64,000 bases of DNA from CBDDHT01 sp965227905 (GTDB taxonomy: Bacteria > Pseudomonadota > Alphaproteobacteria > Rhizobiales > Methyloligellaceae): positions 2,976,001 through 3,040,000 of the forward strand of contig OZ245780.1 in the NCBI GenBank assembly GCA_965227905.1. Reading direction: 5' to 3'. The translations under genes and the position numbers were made by a program. The notes under the pieces were generated by a model, which saw only the letters and a program-made list of their open reading frames with translations, had not been told where the DNA came from and did no database searches. This document shows positions 17,461 to 25,915 of this stretch, piece after piece. The number at the start of each line of letters is the position of its first letter. Position 1 is the first letter of the stretch.

Positions 17461-19134
17461 TTGGCTGACGGGTCTCGTAACGAGTTTGTTTTTCTCCCAC
17501 TGGGCGGTGTGGGCGAGATCGGGATGAATCTCTATCTCTACGGCTTCGGTCGTCCGCACGCCCGCAAATGGTTGATGGTCGATCTTGGCATAACCTTCGC
17601 AGGCGAGCTCGAGCCCGGTATCGATATCGTCTACCCGGATATCCGCTTCATCGAAGAAGAGCGTGCCAATCTCGTCGGATTGGTACTGACCCACGCCCAT
17701 GAAGATCACTATGGCGCGGTTACCGAGCTCTGGTCGCGCCTTCAGACCGATGTCTATGCGACACCTTTTACGGCCGGATTGCTGCGGGCGAAAATCGCTG
17801 AAAACGGTGTTCGAGAGTCGATCCCGATCCGTGAAATCCCGCTGCAAGCGAAATTCTCCCTCGGACCGTTCGATCTGGAACTGGTCAATGTCGCCCACTC
17901 GATACCCGAGCCGAACGGGGTCGTCATCCGCACTCAGGCGGGATCGGTGTTTCACACCGGAGATTGGAAAATCGATCCCAAGCCAGTCATCGGTCCCCCG
18001 ACGGACGAACAGCGCATACGACAGCTCAAAGATGAGGGCGTCGATGCCATCGTCTGCGATTCCACCAACGCGTTCCGCGGTGGTGTTTCACCTTCTGAAT
18101 CGGATGTTGCCGAGTCCCTGGCCGACTTGATCGCCGAGAGCAAGCATCGGGTGGCGGTGACGACGTTCGCGTCGAATGTTGCGCGCATGAAGTCTGTCAT
18201 TGAGGCTGCCGATGCCGCAGGGCGAAGCGTTGTTATTGTCGGCCGCGCCATGCAGCGCGTGACCCATGTCGCGCGGGAGACCGGGTATCTGAGTGAAGAT
18301 ATCCCGCTTCTAAGTGATGCCTCGTTCAAGGAGCTGCCCCGAAGCAATGTCCTGACACTATGCACGGGCAGCCAGGGAGAACCGCGAGGCGCGGTCTCGC
18401 GCATATCGCGGGGCGAACATCCGAAGGTGAAGTTTTCCGCAGGGGATCGCATTATCTTCTCGTCGCGTCCCATACCCGGCAATGACAAGGCAATTGTTGG
18501 TGTGCAGAACGATCTGGCGGAGCGCGGAATTGAGGTCATCACGGATTCCGACGCGCTCGTGCATGTTTCTGGACATCCGAGACGTGATGAACTCGATCAG
18601 ATGTATGATTGGTTGCGTCCATCGATTGCTGTTCCGGTCCATGGTGAGCCCCGGCATCTGCTGGCACATGCTGAGTTCGCGCGATCCAAGGGCGTTCGCG
18701 ATGTCATACCCGCACGTAATGGCAGTCTCGTGCGCCTTGCTCCAGGGCCGGCTCAAATTGTCGACGATGTCCCGGTAGGACGACTCCATATGGACGGGCA
18801 CCTGCTCATCGATGCTGGGGCACATTCGCTTCGCGACCGGCGCAAACTCGGTTTTGTCGGGAGTGTTTCGGTCTCGGTCGTTCTGACGCAGAAAGGCGAA
18901 CTCGTTGCCGACCCGGAAGTGATGAGTTTCGGTCTGCCTGGGATGGATGATTGCGACGTCGATCTCGAAGACATCGCACTGGACGGTGCGCTTGGTGCGC
19001 TTGACGGTATCCCAAGACCGCGTCGCAAGGACGATGGGCTTGTTCGCGAAGCCATCAGACGAGGCGTCAGGGCGGCTGTCGGTCAAGCCTGGGGCAAGCG
19101 ACCGCTCTGCGCTGTTCTTGTGACGCGAGTCTAG
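17461..19134 (+). CDS. rnj: Ribonuclease J
   Basis: RNase J is a metallo-beta-lactamase/beta-CASP nuclease with 5'-3' exonuclease and endonuclease activity, used in rRNA and mRNA processing. The metal site THAHEDHYGA (about residues 77-86) is present, followed by the beta-CASP domain and C-terminal domain. I chose TTG at 17461 (557 residues, MADGSRNEF) because GGGG at 17451-17454 is a suitable ribosome site; TTG at 17449, directly after the birA stop, is in frame but lacks one. There is no ATG near the expected start. Confidence 0.95.
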   Translation: MADGSRNEFVFLPLGGVGEIGMNLYLYGFGRPHARKWLMVDLGITFAGELEPGIDIVYPDIRFIEEERANLVGLVLTHAHEDHYGAVTELWSRLQTDVYATPFTAGLLRAKIAENGVRESIPIREIPLQAKFSLGPFDLELVNVAHSIPEPNGVVIRTQAGSVFHTGDWKIDPKPVIGPPTDEQRIRQLKDEGVDAIVCDSTNAFRGGVSPSESDVAESLADLIAESKHRVAVTTFASNVARMKSVIEAADAAGRSVVIVGRAMQRVTHVARETGYLSEDIPLLSDASFKELPRSNVLTLCTGSQGEPRGAVSRISRGEHPKVKFSAGDRIIFSSRPIPGNDKAIVGVQNDLAERGIEVITDSDALVHVSGHPRRDELDQMYDWLRPSIAVPVHGEPRHLLAHAEFARSKGVRDVIPARNGSLVRLAPGPAQIVDDVPVGRLHMDGHLLIDAGAHSLRDRRKLGFVGSVSVSVVLTQKGELVADPEVMSFGLPGMDDCDVDLEDIALDGALGALDGIPRPRRKDDGLVREAIRRGVRAAVGQAWGKRPLCAVLVTRV

Positions 19135-19170
19135 TTCCCCACCCACATCAATTGAAGAGTAGCAGCAACA

Positions 19171-20598
19171 ATGTATGTCGACGGCCAATGGTGCGAAGCT
19201 GAAAGCGGCACCAGATTTGATGTCTTCAATCCTGCCAATGGCGAGAAGATCGGCGACGTTCCGGACGGTGGTGCGGTGGATGCAAGAAAGGCAATCGCGG
19301 CAGCCGCCGAAGCGTTCAAGCTCTGGTCGAGAACGACCCCTCATCATCGCTCAGCCACTCTGACGAAAGCCTACGGGATCATGATGGAGCGCAAGGAAGC
19401 ACTTGCACGTGTCATGACCGAGGAGCAGGGCAAGCCGCTCAAGGCTGCAAGAAACGAAGTGCAGTATGGTGCGGATTTTCTCCAGTGGTATGCCGAAGAA
19501 GCCAAGCGCATCAATGGGGAGATCTTGCCATCTGCCCGAGCCGATCAGCGCTTTCTTGTGCTGCATCAACCGGTTGGCGTCGTCGGCGCTGTGACGCCTT
19601 GGAACTATCCGATATCGATGATCACCCGAAAGATCGCACCAGCTCTCGCTGCCGGTTGTACGGTTGTCTTGAAGCCTGCCGAAGCCACGCCGCTCTGCGC
19701 GGTGGAGATGTTCAGAATATTCGAGGATGCGGGATTCCCGCCTGGCATCGTCAATATGGTGACTGCATTAGATCCAAAACCTGTCGGCGAAGAGTTCACG
19801 ATGAATCCGGCGGTCAGGAAGATCACATTCACAGGCTCGACGGCTGTCGGCAAGATGTTGGCAGGAGAAGCCGCCACTCGGATGAAGCGCATCTCTCTCG
19901 AACTTGGCGGTCACGCGCCGTTTGTCGTTTTCGATGATGCGGATCCCGTTCATGCTGCCAAAGGCGCCTCGTTGGTGAAGTTCCTGAACACAGGTCAGGC
20001 CTGCATCAGCCCGAACAGGTTCCTGGTCCACGACGCTGTGTTCGAGGCTTTCGTCGAGACACTCAGCACACGCGTTTCGAAAATGCGGGCAGGTAGCGGT
20101 TTGGAAGACGGGGTCAGCATCGGGCCACTGGTCAATCAAGCCGCTATCGATAAGGTGGACCGGCAAGTCAAGGATGCCATTGCTAAAGGCGCTACACTTC
20201 TCGCCGGTGGAGCGCAACTCTCCTCCGACGGTATGGAGAAAGGGCATTTCTTTGCGCCGACGGTCCTGGCGGACGTCACGCCAGACATGCTGATCTATCG
20301 CGAAGAGACCTTTGGGCCCGTCGCACCGGTTATCCGCTTCAGTGATGACGATGATGTTCTGGCAATGGCGAATGACACGAACTACGGCCTGGCTGCCTAT
20401 GTCTACACGCGCAGTCTTTCCAGAGCGATGCACATGTTCGAGGGACTGAACTTCGGCATTATCGGAATCAACGATATTAATCCGACCTCAGCCGCGGCTC
20501 CATTTGGTGGAATGAACGACAGTGGTCTTGGCCGTGAAGGCGGCAAGGACGGGATCATGGAGTATCTGGAAACCAAATCGGGTGGATTCTCGATCTGA
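19171..20598 (+). CDS. NAD(P)-dependent aldehyde dehydrogenase, succinate-semialdehyde type
   Basis: The 475-residue protein is an aldehyde dehydrogenase with catalytic Glu244 (SLELGGHAP) and nucleophile Cys278 (NTGQACISPNR). The NTGQxC form and overall pattern (TPWNYPISM, GFGGMNDSG-like end) resemble succinate-semialdehyde dehydrogenases, which convert succinate semialdehyde to succinate. Substrate is inferred only from family resemblance. It sits between rnj and mce, where relatives often have neither; a 36-nt gap separates it from rnj. A PLP decarboxylase that could feed a semialdehyde pathway lies at 58.6 kb, but no link is shown. Confidence 0.85.
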   Translation: MYVDGQWCEAESGTRFDVFNPANGEKIGDVPDGGAVDARKAIAAAAEAFKLWSRTTPHHRSATLTKAYGIMMERKEALARVMTEEQGKPLKAARNEVQYGADFLQWYAEEAKRINGEILPSARADQRFLVLHQPVGVVGAVTPWNYPISMITRKIAPALAAGCTVVLKPAEATPLCAVEMFRIFEDAGFPPGIVNMVTALDPKPVGEEFTMNPAVRKITFTGSTAVGKMLAGEAATRMKRISLELGGHAPFVVFDDADPVHAAKGASLVKFLNTGQACISPNRFLVHDAVFEAFVETLSTRVSKMRAGSGLEDGVSIGPLVNQAAIDKVDRQVKDAIAKGATLLAGGAQLSSDGMEKGHFFAPTVLADVTPDMLIYREETFGPVAPVIRFSDDDDVLAMANDTNYGLAAYVYTRSLSRAMHMFEGLNFGIIGINDINPTSAAAPFGGMNDSGLGREGGKDGIMEYLETKSGGFSI

Positions 20599-20705
20599 CG
20601 ACACCAGCCTCGGTACAATCTACCCGCGACTGAAGGCCTGTTGTGCCTATAGGATTGAATCCATACAAACACCGCAGCATCATCAAACGAATTGAGGATA
20701 GAGCG

Positions 20706-21110
20706 ATGATTGGACGTCTCAATCATGTAGCGATTGCAGTTCCGGAACTGGAAACGGCTGCCCAAGTTTATCGGAACGGACTAGGCGCTACGGTCTCCGA
20801 AGCCGAACCGTTTCCTGACCATGGCGTTACCGTCATTTTCGTGGAACTGGAAAACACCAAAATCGAATTGCTGGAGCCATTAGGCGAGAGCTCGCCGATC
20901 GCAAAGTTTCTTGAGCAGAATCCGGGCGGCGGCATTCATCATGTTTGCTACGAAGTCGATGACATCAAAGAATCGCGCGACCGGCTGACTGCGACCGGCG
21001 CCCGTGTTCTGGGTGATGGAGAACCAAAAATCGGTGCACATGGTAAACCGGTCCTTTTTCTCCACCCGAAGGATTTTTGCGGCACGCTCGTCGAACTCGA
21101 ACAGGCCTAA
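20706..21110 (+). CDS. mce: Methylmalonyl-CoA epimerase
   Basis: The enzyme interconverts (2R)- and (2S)-methylmalonyl-CoA in propionate metabolism. The 134-residue protein is a vicinal-oxygen-chelate fold enzyme with metal ligands His7 (LNHVAIAV), a His in GGGIHHVCYEV (78/79) and Glu130 (GTLVELEQA). ATG 20706 gives the normal length; the frame is open upstream without support. DUF1467 follows after 3 nt, a frequent alphaproteobacterial pair. Confidence 0.95.
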   Translation: MIGRLNHVAIAVPELETAAQVYRNGLGATVSEAEPFPDHGVTVIFVELENTKIELLEPLGESSPIAKFLEQNPGGGIHHVCYEVDDIKESRDRLTATGARVLGDGEPKIGAHGKPVLFLHPKDFCGTLVELEQA

Positions 21111-21113
21111 GCA

Positions 21114-21392
21114 ATGAGCCTTGCACTCGGCTTTGCAATCTACTTCATCGTTTGGTGGCTGACCTTCTTCGCCGTTCTACCCTTCGGCGTCAGAACTCAG
21201 GAGGAAGAAGGCGAGGTTGTGCCCGGGTCGGCAGCGAGTGCGCCCGCTGTACCGCATCTCGGTCGCAAGGTGCTGATTACGAGCCTGATTGCCGGCGTAG
21301 CGTTCGGGTTCATCTATGTTGTGATGGTCTACAAGATCATCGCCTTGGACGATATCCCGTTCCTACCGCGCTACGACGACCTTTCTAATTGA
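21114..21392 (+). CDS. DUF1467 family membrane protein
   Basis: This 92-residue protein has two transmembrane helices (about 3-25 and 52-75) joined by an acidic, alanine-rich loop, as in the DUF1467 family. WWLTFFAVLPFGVRTQEE is typical of that family. The function is unknown. It is usually found between mce and proS in alphaproteobacteria, as here. Confidence 0.88.
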   Translation: MSLALGFAIYFIVWWLTFFAVLPFGVRTQEEEGEVVPGSAASAPAVPHLGRKVLITSLIAGVAFGFIYVVMVYKIIALDDIPFLPRYDDLSN

Positions 21393-21472
21393 TCTTGAGG
21401 TTCACAAGTCTAGCATTTTGATTTTATTGAGTTTTTCTGGTTTATCTGCGTTAGTCGCACTTGAAGCCAAGA

Positions 21473-21503
21473 CAAAAAAAAGCAAGGCCGAGAAGGCCTT
21501 GCT
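21473..21503 (-). terminator. Rho-independent terminator on the minus strand
   Basis: AGCAAGGCC (21481-21489) and GGCCTTGCT (21495-21503) form a perfect 9-bp stem with a 5-nt loop. Read on the minus strand, the stem is followed by eight T (plus-strand A run at 21473-21480). There is no T run on the plus side. No annotated minus-strand gene precedes it, so it points to a short unannotated transcript from about 21.5-21.75 kb. Confidence 0.8.
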
Positions 21504-21755
21504 CAAAGGTCTGGTTGCTCATTCAGCCTCATGTCCGCAAACGCCTCGCGACATCTTTTGGTGCGAGATGCTTTCATAAGACGGCGCCGCTACCGGAGCC
21601 CCATGGCTCTTAGCGCGCTCGGAGCTTTCTTCCTCCCAAGACTTGGACCAGTTAACCTGACCTCTACGTCCAACAATGAGATCGTTCCGGTCCAGAACGC
21701 TCTTTTGCTTGCGGTGTAACCCTACCGCAAGCCATTGGACTTGTCATTACACATT
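21504..21755 (-). ncRNA. Candidate small RNA or very small gene ending at the 21.48 kb terminator
   Basis: The only reason for a strong minus-strand terminator here is a transcript running leftward from this gap. The stretch contains a perfect 9-bp inverted repeat (21706-21714 with 21723-21731, 8-nt loop) and further short stems. One minus-strand frame is open for about 70 codons (roughly 21525-21745) but has no ATG, GTG or TTG near its beginning and no ribosome site, so a structured RNA is more likely than a protein. I could not match it to 6S, tmRNA, SRP RNA or RNase P RNA. Boundaries are approximate. Confidence 0.35.
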
Positions 21756-21758
21756 TGC

Positions 21759-21789
21759 CGATTTGGTACAAAACATTGACCAAATCAAT
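21759..21789. promoter_or_regulatory. Overlapping inverted repeats between divergent units
   Basis: GATTTGGT (21759-21766) and ACCAAATC (21778-21785) form a perfect 8-bp inverted repeat with 11-bp spacer. CATTGA (21773-21778) and TCAATG (21784-21789) form a second, overlapping one with 5-bp spacer. They lie between the candidate minus-strand transcript and the gene at 21859 and look like operator sites. Confidence 0.35.
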
Positions 21790-21858
21790 GTCGATCGTGC
21801 CGGACTGGGCTTGGTGACTCTTAGTTGGCTCTTAATCGACATGCGCTAGGATCGACGC

Positions 21859-22308
21859 ATGTCTGGATATCTAAACAAACAAGTACGCCGACTGGGCAAT
21901 GTTCTTGCGATCATCGGTGCCTTCGGCTTCTTTGCGGCTCCCGCGATTGGTGGAGGGATCACCAACGATCCCAGGAACGGGAAGACTCCACGCTGGTCGA
22001 ACGATCATCATCACGAGTCGGGCGTTGTGATCGGGCCCGACTGCGTAGCCGTGGCTCCTGGGGTAGACCCAACCTATGAAGCTGGCTGGGATGCCTACGG
22101 ATATCCGATTATTCCTGCCGGGCCACGTTACCGATTCGGTCAGAACCTTCCACTTGGGGTCGACTTCGATATCATCCTCAAACAAAAGAGCATTGGTGGC
22201 TATCCACTCGATCTGACCGCCGGGCATTTCACATTCGACCCGGCAACAAGTGATCTGGCATTGAACGGATTGCCGTTGACCAAGGATTGCGTCCCCGCCG
22301 CTAAGTGA
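21859..22308 (+). CDS. Hypothetical exported or membrane-anchored protein
   Basis: I do not recognise this 149-residue protein. A basic start (MSGYLNKQVRR) is followed by a hydrophobic stretch at about 12-31 ending in AAPAIGG, consistent with a signal peptide. The rest is soluble, rich in Gly, Pro and Asp, with a HHHE cluster (about 50-53) and two Cys (about 62 and 144) that could pair outside the cytoplasm. It stands alone before proS in a gap that is not part of the conserved gene order, so it may be lineage-specific. The ATG at 21859 has no strong ribosome site. Confidence 0.6.
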   Translation: MSGYLNKQVRRLGNVLAIIGAFGFFAAPAIGGGITNDPRNGKTPRWSNDHHHESGVVIGPDCVAVAPGVDPTYEAGWDAYGYPIIPAGPRYRFGQNLPLGVDFDIILKQKSIGGYPLDLTAGHFTFDPATSDLALNGLPLTKDCVPAAK

Positions 22309-22396
22309 GTAATTAGCGCTTCGATCCCATTTACAACTCTATGTCCGCCATCGTGTTTGGTGGCCATTCCAATCGGGAACCTGGAGCGCCGAGCGC

Positions 22397-23722
22397 ATGC
22401 GTCTAAGCCGCTTTTTCCTTCCGATCCTTCGCGACGACCCCAAGGAAGCGGAAATTGTCTCGCACCGTCTGATGCTGCGTGCCGGTATGATCCGGCAGGC
22501 GAGCGCCGGTATCTACTCATGGTTGCCGCTTGGACATCGCGTTTTGCGGAAGATCGAGCAGATCGTTCGCGAGGAGCAGGATCGTGCCGGCGCTGTTGAA
22601 ATGCTGATGCCAACGATCCAATCCGCCGATCTTTGGCGCGAGAGCGGACGCTATGACGATTACGGCGCCGAGATGCTTCGCATCAAGGATCGCCATGATC
22701 GCGATATGCTCTTCGGACCGACGAATGAGGAATTGATCACCGAAATATTCCGCTCCGGCATCACATCCTACAAGGACATGCCGAAGAACCTCTATCATAT
22801 TCAGTGGAAATTCCGGGACGAGATCCGGCCGCGCTTCGGCATCATGCGTGGCCGAGAGTTTCTCATGAAGGATGCCTATTCGTTCGACATATCGGCAGAA
22901 GCCGGGCGGCGATCCTATAACAAGATGTTTGTGGCTTACCTGCGGACCTATGAGCGCATGGGTCTGAAAGCCATCCCGATGGTCGCCGAGACGGGACCGA
23001 TCGGTGGTGACCTGAGCCATGAATTCATCATTCTGGCCGATACCGGAGAGAGCGAAGTCTTCTGTCATCGTGATCTCGTCGAGATGGCAGCGCCTGGGGA
23101 AGACATCGACTTTGAAGGCGATCTGGAGCCGTTGATCGAGCAATGGACACGCTACTATGCGGCGACGGACGAAAAACACGACACGGCGCGATTCGAGAAC
23201 GAAGTGCCTGCTGAATCCAGGATTTCGGCACGCGGTATCGAGGTCGGCCATATTTTCTTCTTCGGAACCAAATATTCCGAGCCTATGCGTTGCCAGGTTC
23301 AAGGACCCGACGGTGGATTGATTACGGTGCAGAGTGGCTCCTACGGCATAGGCGTCTCCCGTCTGGTCGGCGCCATCATCGAGGCCAGCCATGACGAGAA
23401 CGGCATTATCTGGCCGGCATCTGTCGCACCCTATGATGTGGGTCTCATCAATCTGAGGTCGGGGGACGATGCCACGGATTCGGCCTGCGAGGACCTGTAT
23501 GGCAAGCTCTCGAACGCCGGGCTCGATATACTGTATGATGACCGCGATGAGCGTGCTGGTGCCAAATTCTCGACCATGGACCTGATCGGATTGCCGTGGC
23601 AGTTGATTGTCGGCCCGAAAGGCCTCAAACAAGGTGAGGTCGAAATCAAACACAGGGCGTCCGGCGAACGTGAGACATTATCCCCGGAAGAAGCATTGAA
23701 CCGGCTGACGAAAGCGAACTGA
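22397..23722 (+). CDS. proS: Proline--tRNA ligase, short alphaproteobacterial form
   Basis: The enzyme charges tRNA-Pro. At 441 residues it is a class II synthetase lacking the insertion editing domain found in the longer E. coli type. Motif 2 (FRDEIRPRFGIMRGREF, about 134-150) and motif 3 (GSYGIGVSRLVGA, about 314-326) are clear. Without the insertion, Ala-tRNA-Pro would have to be cleared by a separate trans-editing protein, not seen here. lolC follows after 25 nt. Confidence 0.97.
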   Translation: MRLSRFFLPILRDDPKEAEIVSHRLMLRAGMIRQASAGIYSWLPLGHRVLRKIEQIVREEQDRAGAVEMLMPTIQSADLWRESGRYDDYGAEMLRIKDRHDRDMLFGPTNEELITEIFRSGITSYKDMPKNLYHIQWKFRDEIRPRFGIMRGREFLMKDAYSFDISAEAGRRSYNKMFVAYLRTYERMGLKAIPMVAETGPIGGDLSHEFIILADTGESEVFCHRDLVEMAAPGEDIDFEGDLEPLIEQWTRYYAATDEKHDTARFENEVPAESRISARGIEVGHIFFFGTKYSEPMRCQVQGPDGGLITVQSGSYGIGVSRLVGAIIEASHDENGIIWPASVAPYDVGLINLRSGDDATDSACEDLYGKLSNAGLDILYDDRDERAGAKFSTMDLIGLPWQLIVGPKGLKQGEVEIKHRASGERETLSPEEALNRLTKAN

Positions 23723-23747
23723 CCCGCCAATAGCCTGGCAGAGGACC

Positions 23748-25016
23748 ATGACTCAGAAAAACGAGACAGGCGCCTTTTCCGCATTCGAGTGGATGATTTC
23801 GTTGCGCTATTTGCGGGCTCGCCGCAAAGAAGGCTTTATCTCCGTCATTGCGGGATTCTCATTCGTCGGAATCATGCTTGGCGTTGCCACCTTGATCATC
23901 GTCATGTCGGTGATGAACGGATTCCGGAACGAGCTTTTCGACAAGATCCTCGGTCTGAATGGCCATGTGGTAATTCATTCGGTGACGGGGCGGTTCAACG
24001 ATTTCGATCAGGTCGCCGAACGCATTCGCGAAGTGGATGGGATCAAATATGTCCTTCCGCTCATCGAAGGTCAGGCGATGATCTCGACGCCGGCTCTGGC
24101 CAACGGAGCGCTGGTTCGGGGGCTGCGCAAGGATGATCTCATCAAACTCAAGGCGATCTCGGACAACATCCGCTCCGGTTCTTTGGATACGTTTGAGTCC
24201 GGTCCGGGCATCGCCATCGGCTCGCGCCTAGCTAACGATCTGCGTGTCAAAGTCGGGGATCATGTCCTGCTCGTTGCGCCAAGAGGCGCCTCGACACCGT
24301 TCGGCAAAATTCCACGGCAGAAGCGTTATCCCATATCGGCCATCTTCGAGATGGGGATGTCGGAATATGACAACAGCATCGTCTTCATGCCCCTGGCGGA
24401 GGCCCAGAAATACTTCAATCGAAAGGGGCGGGTGAACGTCCTTGAGGTCGTTGTCGATCAGCCGGATGCAGTCGGCTTGATGCGACCATCGATACTGCAG
24501 GCCGGCGGTCCGACGATCTACGTGACGGACTGGCGCCAGAGAAATGCGAGCCTGTTTAATGCGCTGCAGGTCGAGCGCAACGTCATGTTCCTGATTCTGG
24601 CGCTCATTGTTCTCGTGGCGACTCTCAACATCGTTTCTGGACTGATCATGCTTGTGAAGGACAAGAGTTCCGATATTGCAATCCTTCGCACCATGGGAGC
24701 GAGCAAGGGGTCGGTCATGCGCATATTCTTCATTACCGGCGCCAGTATTGGCGTTGTCGGGTCCCTGGCTGGATTCGCGCTCGGCGTTCTTGTCTGCACC
24801 AATATCGAATCCATCAGACAGCTGATCGCTTTGTTCACCGAGACGGATCTGTTCAATCCGGAGTTGTACTACCTCTCCCAATTGCCCGCAGAAATGGAAC
24901 CACGCGAAGTCATCTCGGTTCTCATCATGGCATTGACCCTTTCGATCCTTGCCACACTCTATCCATCCTGGCGCGCGGCACGGCTCGATCCGGTCGACGC
25001 GCTCCGATACGAGTAG
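23748..25016 (+). CDS. lolC: Lipoprotein-releasing ABC transporter permease (LolC/E family)
   Basis: This inner-membrane permease extracts lipoproteins destined for the outer membrane, with LolD as ATPase. The 422-residue protein has a first transmembrane helix at about 27-50, a large periplasmic domain, and three C-terminal helices (about 280-400) as in the MacB/FtsX family. It is followed 6 nt later by lolD. A single LolC/E gene next to lolD is usual in alphaproteobacteria. Confidence 0.95.
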   Translation: MTQKNETGAFSAFEWMISLRYLRARRKEGFISVIAGFSFVGIMLGVATLIIVMSVMNGFRNELFDKILGLNGHVVIHSVTGRFNDFDQVAERIREVDGIKYVLPLIEGQAMISTPALANGALVRGLRKDDLIKLKAISDNIRSGSLDTFESGPGIAIGSRLANDLRVKVGDHVLLVAPRGASTPFGKIPRQKRYPISAIFEMGMSEYDNSIVFMPLAEAQKYFNRKGRVNVLEVVVDQPDAVGLMRPSILQAGGPTIYVTDWRQRNASLFNALQVERNVMFLILALIVLVATLNIVSGLIMLVKDKSSDIAILRTMGASKGSVMRIFFITGASIGVVGSLAGFALGVLVCTNIESIRQLIALFTETDLFNPELYYLSQLPAEMEPREVISVLIMALTLSILATLYPSWRAARLDPVDALRYE

Positions 25017-25022
25017 CCGTCA

Positions 25023-25733
25023 GTGGACGCCAAATCCGACACATCGGTCGTTCTCACGCTTGAGAACCTCAACCTCGCTTACCAACAGGGGCAGCGAGAG
25101 ATCCGCGTGCTGACCGGCGCAAATGGATTTTTGCGGGCCGGCGAAGCCGTCGCGTTACTTGGACCGTCCGGTGCCGGTAAGTCGTCGCTGTTGCACATCA
25201 TCGGATTGCTCGACCGCCCGGACTCGGGTTCTGTCATGTTCGAGGGCGGCGATTGTTCAACGCTTTCCGATGCGGAGCGAACGCTCCTGCGCCGCTCCAA
25301 GCTTGGCTTCGTCTATCAGTTTCACCATTTGCTGCCAGAGTTTACTGCGTTGGAGAATATCGTCCTGCCGCAGCTGATCGCCGGTGTTTCGCGAGATGAA
25401 GCAGAGATCCGAGGTGGCGAACTGCTGGCCAATATGGAGATCGGCGATCGTGCCTTGCATCGACCGGCGGAATTGTCCGGCGGCGAACAGCAGCGCGTCG
25501 CCATTGCGCGGGCCGTCGCCAATAAACCGGTCGTGCTACTCGCTGACGAGCCGACCGGCAATCTCGATCCACCCACGGCTGAGCGCGTTTTTCAACAGCT
25601 TATGTTGCTCGTAAAAGAAGCCGGGCTTGCCACCGTGATCGCAACGCATAACTTTGAGCTGGCTAAGCGCATGGATCGGATCTGGCGGCTTGAGAACGGC
25701 GCCCTGCAGGAGATCTCTCCAGACGAGCTCTGA
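25023..25733 (+). CDS. lolD: Lipoprotein-releasing ABC transporter ATP-binding protein
   Basis: LolD powers lipoprotein release to LolA. The 236-residue protein shows Walker A GPSGAGKSS (about 42-50), signature LSGGEQQRVAIARA (about 145-158) and Walker B VVLLADEPTGNLD (about 164-176). The start is GTG 25023, six nucleotides after lolC, with no better ATG downstream. Confidence 0.96.
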   Translation: MDAKSDTSVVLTLENLNLAYQQGQREIRVLTGANGFLRAGEAVALLGPSGAGKSSLLHIIGLLDRPDSGSVMFEGGDCSTLSDAERTLLRRSKLGFVYQFHHLLPEFTALENIVLPQLIAGVSRDEAEIRGGELLANMEIGDRALHRPAELSGGEQQRVAIARAVANKPVVLLADEPTGNLDPPTAERVFQQLMLLVKEAGLATVIATHNFELAKRMDRIWRLENGALQEISPDEL

Positions 25734-25794
25734 TCGAGGGTTGTCGGCAACTCCGAATCGGATCACCCACGCCCTTGGTGAGTTTGTTTGCCCT

Positions 25795-25870
25795 AGCCAG
25801 CCCTCTCCCCCGGCCCAACCACCCAATAAGGGTACCCTCGGGGTGGTTGGGCCGGGGGAGAGGGCTGGCT
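25795..25870. repeat. Large intergenic palindromic element, copy 1
   Basis: Two perfect 30-bp inverted arms (25795-25824 and 25841-25870) flank a 16-bp loop. The inner core GGCCCAACCACCC is shared with the element at 60956-61041, and the loop is present there in the opposite orientation. It lies in the 182-bp gap between lolD and dnaE, where it may end the lolD transcript or fold in the dnaE leader. It is REP-like and not linked to any transposase here. Confidence 0.85.
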
Positions 25871-25915
25871 TCAGGACGTTCGAGTTCAGACTTGTAGCAG
25901 GGGGGAGGGGACTGA

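Noticed and set aside
21531..21719. 62-codon plus-strand open frame in the proS upstream gap
   Set aside because: It opposes the minus-strand terminator unit, has no ribosome site and no family resemblance.
21504..21755. 6S RNA, tmRNA, SRP RNA or RNase P RNA at the small-transcript locus
   Set aside because: The diagnostic conserved sequences of these RNAs were looked for and not found.
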